From assembly GCA_021160785.1 (NCBI GenBank), contig JAGHBX010000170.1:1-7911 (forward strand): a DNA stretch of 7,911 nucleotides. Direction: 5' to 3'. Below the pieces are notes generated by a model. It ran no database searches and was not told the origin of the DNA. It was given only the letters and a program-made list of their open reading frames with translations. A program made the translations under genes and the position numbers. Shown one piece after another: positions 5,517-7,911 of this stretch (positions are counted from its first letter, which is position 1; each line of letters starts with the position of its first letter). This DNA is from Planctomycetota bacterium. GTDB taxonomy: Bacteria; Planctomycetota; Phycisphaerae; Sedimentisphaerales; Anaerohalosphaeraceae.

Positions 5517-7911
5517 TTATTTGACCCAACGCAGAGCGATAAGTGGCTCGGCGTCTTCTACGTCCCGGGCGAAATCGACAGTCAATTCACGGGGTTGTTG
5601 CGGCATCAGATCGATGTAGTTGTCGCTTAGTTGCGCCGGTATGCTGGTCGTAACCTGCACGTCCTTTACCACCGTATCGGATTGCAGCGTAATTACCCAT
5701 TTCCTCTTGTCAAGTTGCCTGAACGTTCGGGCTATCTGTGCTTTTGGCCAATCCATGTATTTGTCGGGCAGGTAGAGGAAGTTGTTCTGCGCGATCACAC
5801 CGTCGGCATTTTCCATCGCCAGTTGCAGGATGGACTGTTGCGGATTCTTCGGACGGACGAGGGCTTTTGGCAGTCGCAGGGGCGTCGATGTCGACGACGG
5901 CCCAATTGCCAGAGCCAGATCGACCTTGTCCAGCAGATTTCCCTGCATATCCATCAACCGACATATCAGCGTCGCAGCTAACGGCTCGGGCATGTCGTTG
6001 ACGACGACGGCCTGGGCGGATGCGAGCGTCGGTTCAATGTCCGGCCTTGCGCTGTTGGACTCGGTCAAAAGTGTGGGCAGGATGCCGGCGAAGAATCGGC
6101 GGGCATAGAAGTAAAGGGCCTTGGGCTTCTTGAGACAATCCACAGCCGACCAGCTTATCGCGGGACAGCAATCGTTGAACTGCCAGAACAGCACGCCGCT
6201 GTTGACATTGTTGTGTGCGCGGAGGTACTCGACATATTCCTTCACCCGGCGGGCCTGGGTCAGTTGGGTCAGATAGACTAATTGTTCCAGGTCGGCGGGC
6301 GGGTCGAAGAGTTCGGACAGATAACGAAACAGCCGGGCGTTGCCGTCGAGCTGGTAGTTGTGTTTTTCAATTGCCCGGGTCGCCGTAACGGGGCTCTCGT
6401 CGGTGCAGAAGCTCTTTACAGTGTCGACGTCCGGCAGCGACTGCATGCCGAACTCCGTAACGAATCGAGCGACATCGCCGACGGTGTAATTTCGCCCCGG
6501 CTGATTACCGCTCCAGATATCCCACTGATGGATAGTGCCCGAGCCGGGGTCATTGGCGTCCTGCATGTTCGAGAAGGGCGTTGTGCCGATGTAATCCCGT
6601 TCGTGATCGAGTTCTGAGAGCAGATCGCCCAAGAGCCTGTGGTAGATCGCCTTGCCGTAAAACTTCTTGCCTTTGCCGAGTCGGCCTTTGGCGTGCAGCC
6701 AGTCGATTTCATTGTTGCCGCACCAAAGGACCAGGCTCGGATGGCTGCGTAGTCGTTTTATGACGGCGGTCGCTTCGATTTTGACGGCGTCGAGAAACCA
6801 CTTTCTGTCCGGGTAGTAAGAGCAGGCGAACATGAAGTCCTGCCAGACCATGATGCCGAGTCTGTCGCAGAGTTCGTAGAAGCAGGGGTCTTCATAGTAA
6901 CCGCCGCCCCAGACGCGAAGCATGTTGATGTTGGCGCCGGCTGCGTCGGTCAGGAGGGCTTGGTAATCGGCCGGTTTCTGTGAGCCGGGAAAGATCGTCA
7001 GCGGGATCCAGTTTGCGCCGCGGACGTAGACTGGCTGCTGGTTGATCTCAAAGCGGAAACTCTGCCCGTGCCTGTCTCTTGTTCGATTCAGGTGGACGGT
7101 TCGAATGCCCACATCCCGTGCAACATGGTCGATGCGTTCGTCGCCGGAGTAGAGATCCACCGCGAGTTTGTAGAGGCTGGGTTGGCCGTAGCCGTTGGGC
7201 CGCCAGAGATGCGGATTATCGACCCTGATGATGGTCGACTGGTTGTTCCGCCCGGGCTGGAACCAGAGGGTCTGCTCGATTCTCGTGTCTTCGTAAGTGA
7301 GGCTGAGTTTGCAGACAAGCGGATATCGCAGCTCCGATTCCTGCGAGGTATTTGTGTCGATCTGCACTGCCGCGGCGACATCGGCGTGCTGGCGGCTGCA
7401 ATCGATGGTGCGCACATGGAGGTCCTGGATTCGCGCTCCGGCGATGCCCTCGATGCGCACCGGCCGAAAGATGCCGCATCCGGGCAGCGACGGACACCAG
7501 TCCCAGCCGAACTGATACTGCGCCTTGCGGATATAAGACCGACAGGCCGAGCCAAAGTAAAACTCGGTCAGCTTGCCGTAGCGGTTCATGAGCTTTTCGG
7601 CATGCGCCGCCGCCGGGGACAGCTTGACAAGCAGTCGGTTGCCCGTCGGTTTCAGGAGTCGGGTAACATTGAAACGGTGGACGATGAACATGTTGTCGGG
7701 CTTGCCGATGAGCTTGTCGTTGAGCCATATTTGTGCGACGGTGTCCAGGCCGTCAAAGACCAGATCGATACGCCCGCACTGGAGCAGGTCGGCGGGTGCG
7801 TCGAAAACCTTCCGAAATATCCACGGGCGACGGCTTATGTGGGCGAATGTTTGCGGATTGGCGCTGAGGTCCGCCGGGTCGATTTGCGCGACGCCGATCA
7901 GGCAGGTAAAG
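5517..7911 (-). CDS. Beta-mannosidase, glycoside hydrolase family 2, 5' end outside window
   Basis: This retaining exo-enzyme releases beta-linked mannose from the non-reducing ends of manno-oligosaccharides (EC 3.2.1.25). The frame stays open to the window edge: upstream of the Met at 7691 it continues through WIFRKVFD (visible residues 30-37), part of the family's N-terminal sugar-binding sandwich, so that Met is internal. In order come a GWDWCP motif (WDW at 136-138, typical of GH2 beta-mannosidases), immunoglobulin-like sandwich, and TIM barrel with RVWGGGYYED (332-341) and WQDFMFACSYYP (356-367). The acid/base Glu is in GNNE (E401; 6708-6710) and the nucleophile Glu in TEFGMQS (E486; 6453-6455). 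The barrel closes near FWQFNDCCPAISWS, followed by a C-terminal beta region (about 608-797). Visible length is 797 residues; family members run about 820-880, so perhaps 30-60 residues and any signal peptide are missing. No mannan-uptake or regulator gene is in view. Confidence 0.93.
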   Translation of the reverse strand, partial: FTCLIGVAQIDPADLSANPQTFAHISRRPWIFRKVFDAPADLLQCGRIDLVFDGLDTVAQIWLNDKLIGKPDNMFIVHRFNVTRLLKPTGNRLLVKLSPAAAHAEKLMNRYGKLTEFYFGSACRSYIRKAQYQFGWDWCPSLPGCGIFRPVRIEGIAGARIQDLHVRTIDCSRQHADVAAAVQIDTNTSQESELRYPLVCKLSLTYEDTRIEQTLWFQPGRNNQSTIIRVDNPHLWRPNGYGQPSLYKLAVDLYSGDERIDHVARDVGIRTVHLNRTRDRHGQSFRFEINQQPVYVRGANWIPLTIFPGSQKPADYQALLTDAAGANINMLRVWGGGYYEDPCFYELCDRLGIMVWQDFMFACSYYPDRKWFLDAVKIEATAVIKRLRSHPSLVLWCGNNEIDWLHAKGRLGKGKKFYGKAIYHRLLGDLLSELDHERDYIGTTPFSNMQDANDPGSGTIHQWDIWSGNQPGRNYTVGDVARFVTEFGMQSLPDVDTVKSFCTDESPVTATRAIEKHNYQLDGNARLFRYLSELFDPPADLEQLVYLTQLTQARRVKEYVEYLRAHNNVNSGVLFWQFNDCCPAISWSAVDCLKKPKALYFYARRFFAGILPTLLTESNSARPDIEPTLASAQAVVVNDMPEPLAATLICRLMDMQGNLLDKVDLALAIGPSSTSTPLRLPKALVRPKNPQQSILQLAMENADGVIAQNNFLYLPDKYMDWPKAQIARTFRQLDKRKWVITLQSDTVVKDVQVTTSIPAQLSDNYIDLMPQQPRELTVDFARDVEDAEPLIALRWVK

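Noticed and set aside
5498..5517. Possible hairpin between the convergent stop codons (ATCA pairing with TGAT)
   Set aside because: Only four outer pairs, with a bulged and weak interior and no adjacent T tract in either direction, so it does not qualify as a terminator.
4765..5529. Long open frame on the minus strand opposite gene 3 (similar ones opposite 1348-2091, 2669-3292 and 3487-4278)
   Set aside because: Each lies antisense to a gene with convincing domain or membrane signatures, and the translations show no recognisable motif or sensible hydrophobic pattern. They follow from the codon bias of the sense genes.
7689..7691. ATG at 7691 (minus strand) as the start of the beta-mannosidase
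   Set aside because: The frame continues upstream to the window edge and encodes the expected N-terminal sandwich motifs (WIFRKVFD, DLVFDGLDT), so this Met is internal.

Overview
The window reads as a piece of a moderately GC-rich Gram-negative chromosome with two unrelated blocks. Three genes run rightward on the + strand (1 to 5493) and one runs leftward (7911 to 5517). The two blocks converge across a 23-base gap. Both outer genes are cut by the window edges. Coding density is close to complete, and no stretch over 300 bases lacks a gene. No RNA gene, CRISPR array, insertion sequence or attachment site was seen. The protein style fits Planctomycetota, perhaps the Phycisphaerae class: very divergent pilus-platform proteins with long low-complexity inserts, next to a large polysaccharide-degrading enzyme. 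That placement is inference from style, not from a marker gene.

The + strand block looks like the inner-membrane platform of a type IV pilus or type II secretion-like machine. Gene 1 carries the C-terminal half of a PilM actin-like ATPase. Without a stop it continues into a PilN-type protein: the PilM-docking motif (VNLLP), one membrane helix, and a split periplasmic domain. In most pilus systems PilM and PilN are separate. One chain with this layout is the architecture of GspL in type II secretion. Gene 2 has the outline of PilO/GspM: a short cytoplasmic tail, one helix, a helical stretch and a C-terminal alpha/beta domain. Gene 3 is a 686-residue single-pass protein in the place where pilP would sit, but much larger than PilP and of no family I can name. 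The genes are separated by 55 and 71 bases, each with its own ribosome binding site, and are probably one operon. No secretin, extension ATPase or pilin gene is in view.

The most striking shared trait of the block is that all three predicted extracytoplasmic regions contain disordered-looking segments rich in Gly, Arg, Tyr, Asp and Met. They lie in loops and at C-termini, as if the three partners had acquired the same kind of linker.

The minus-strand block is one gene, a glycoside hydrolase family 2 beta-mannosidase with both catalytic glutamates present. It has no evident link to the pilus genes.
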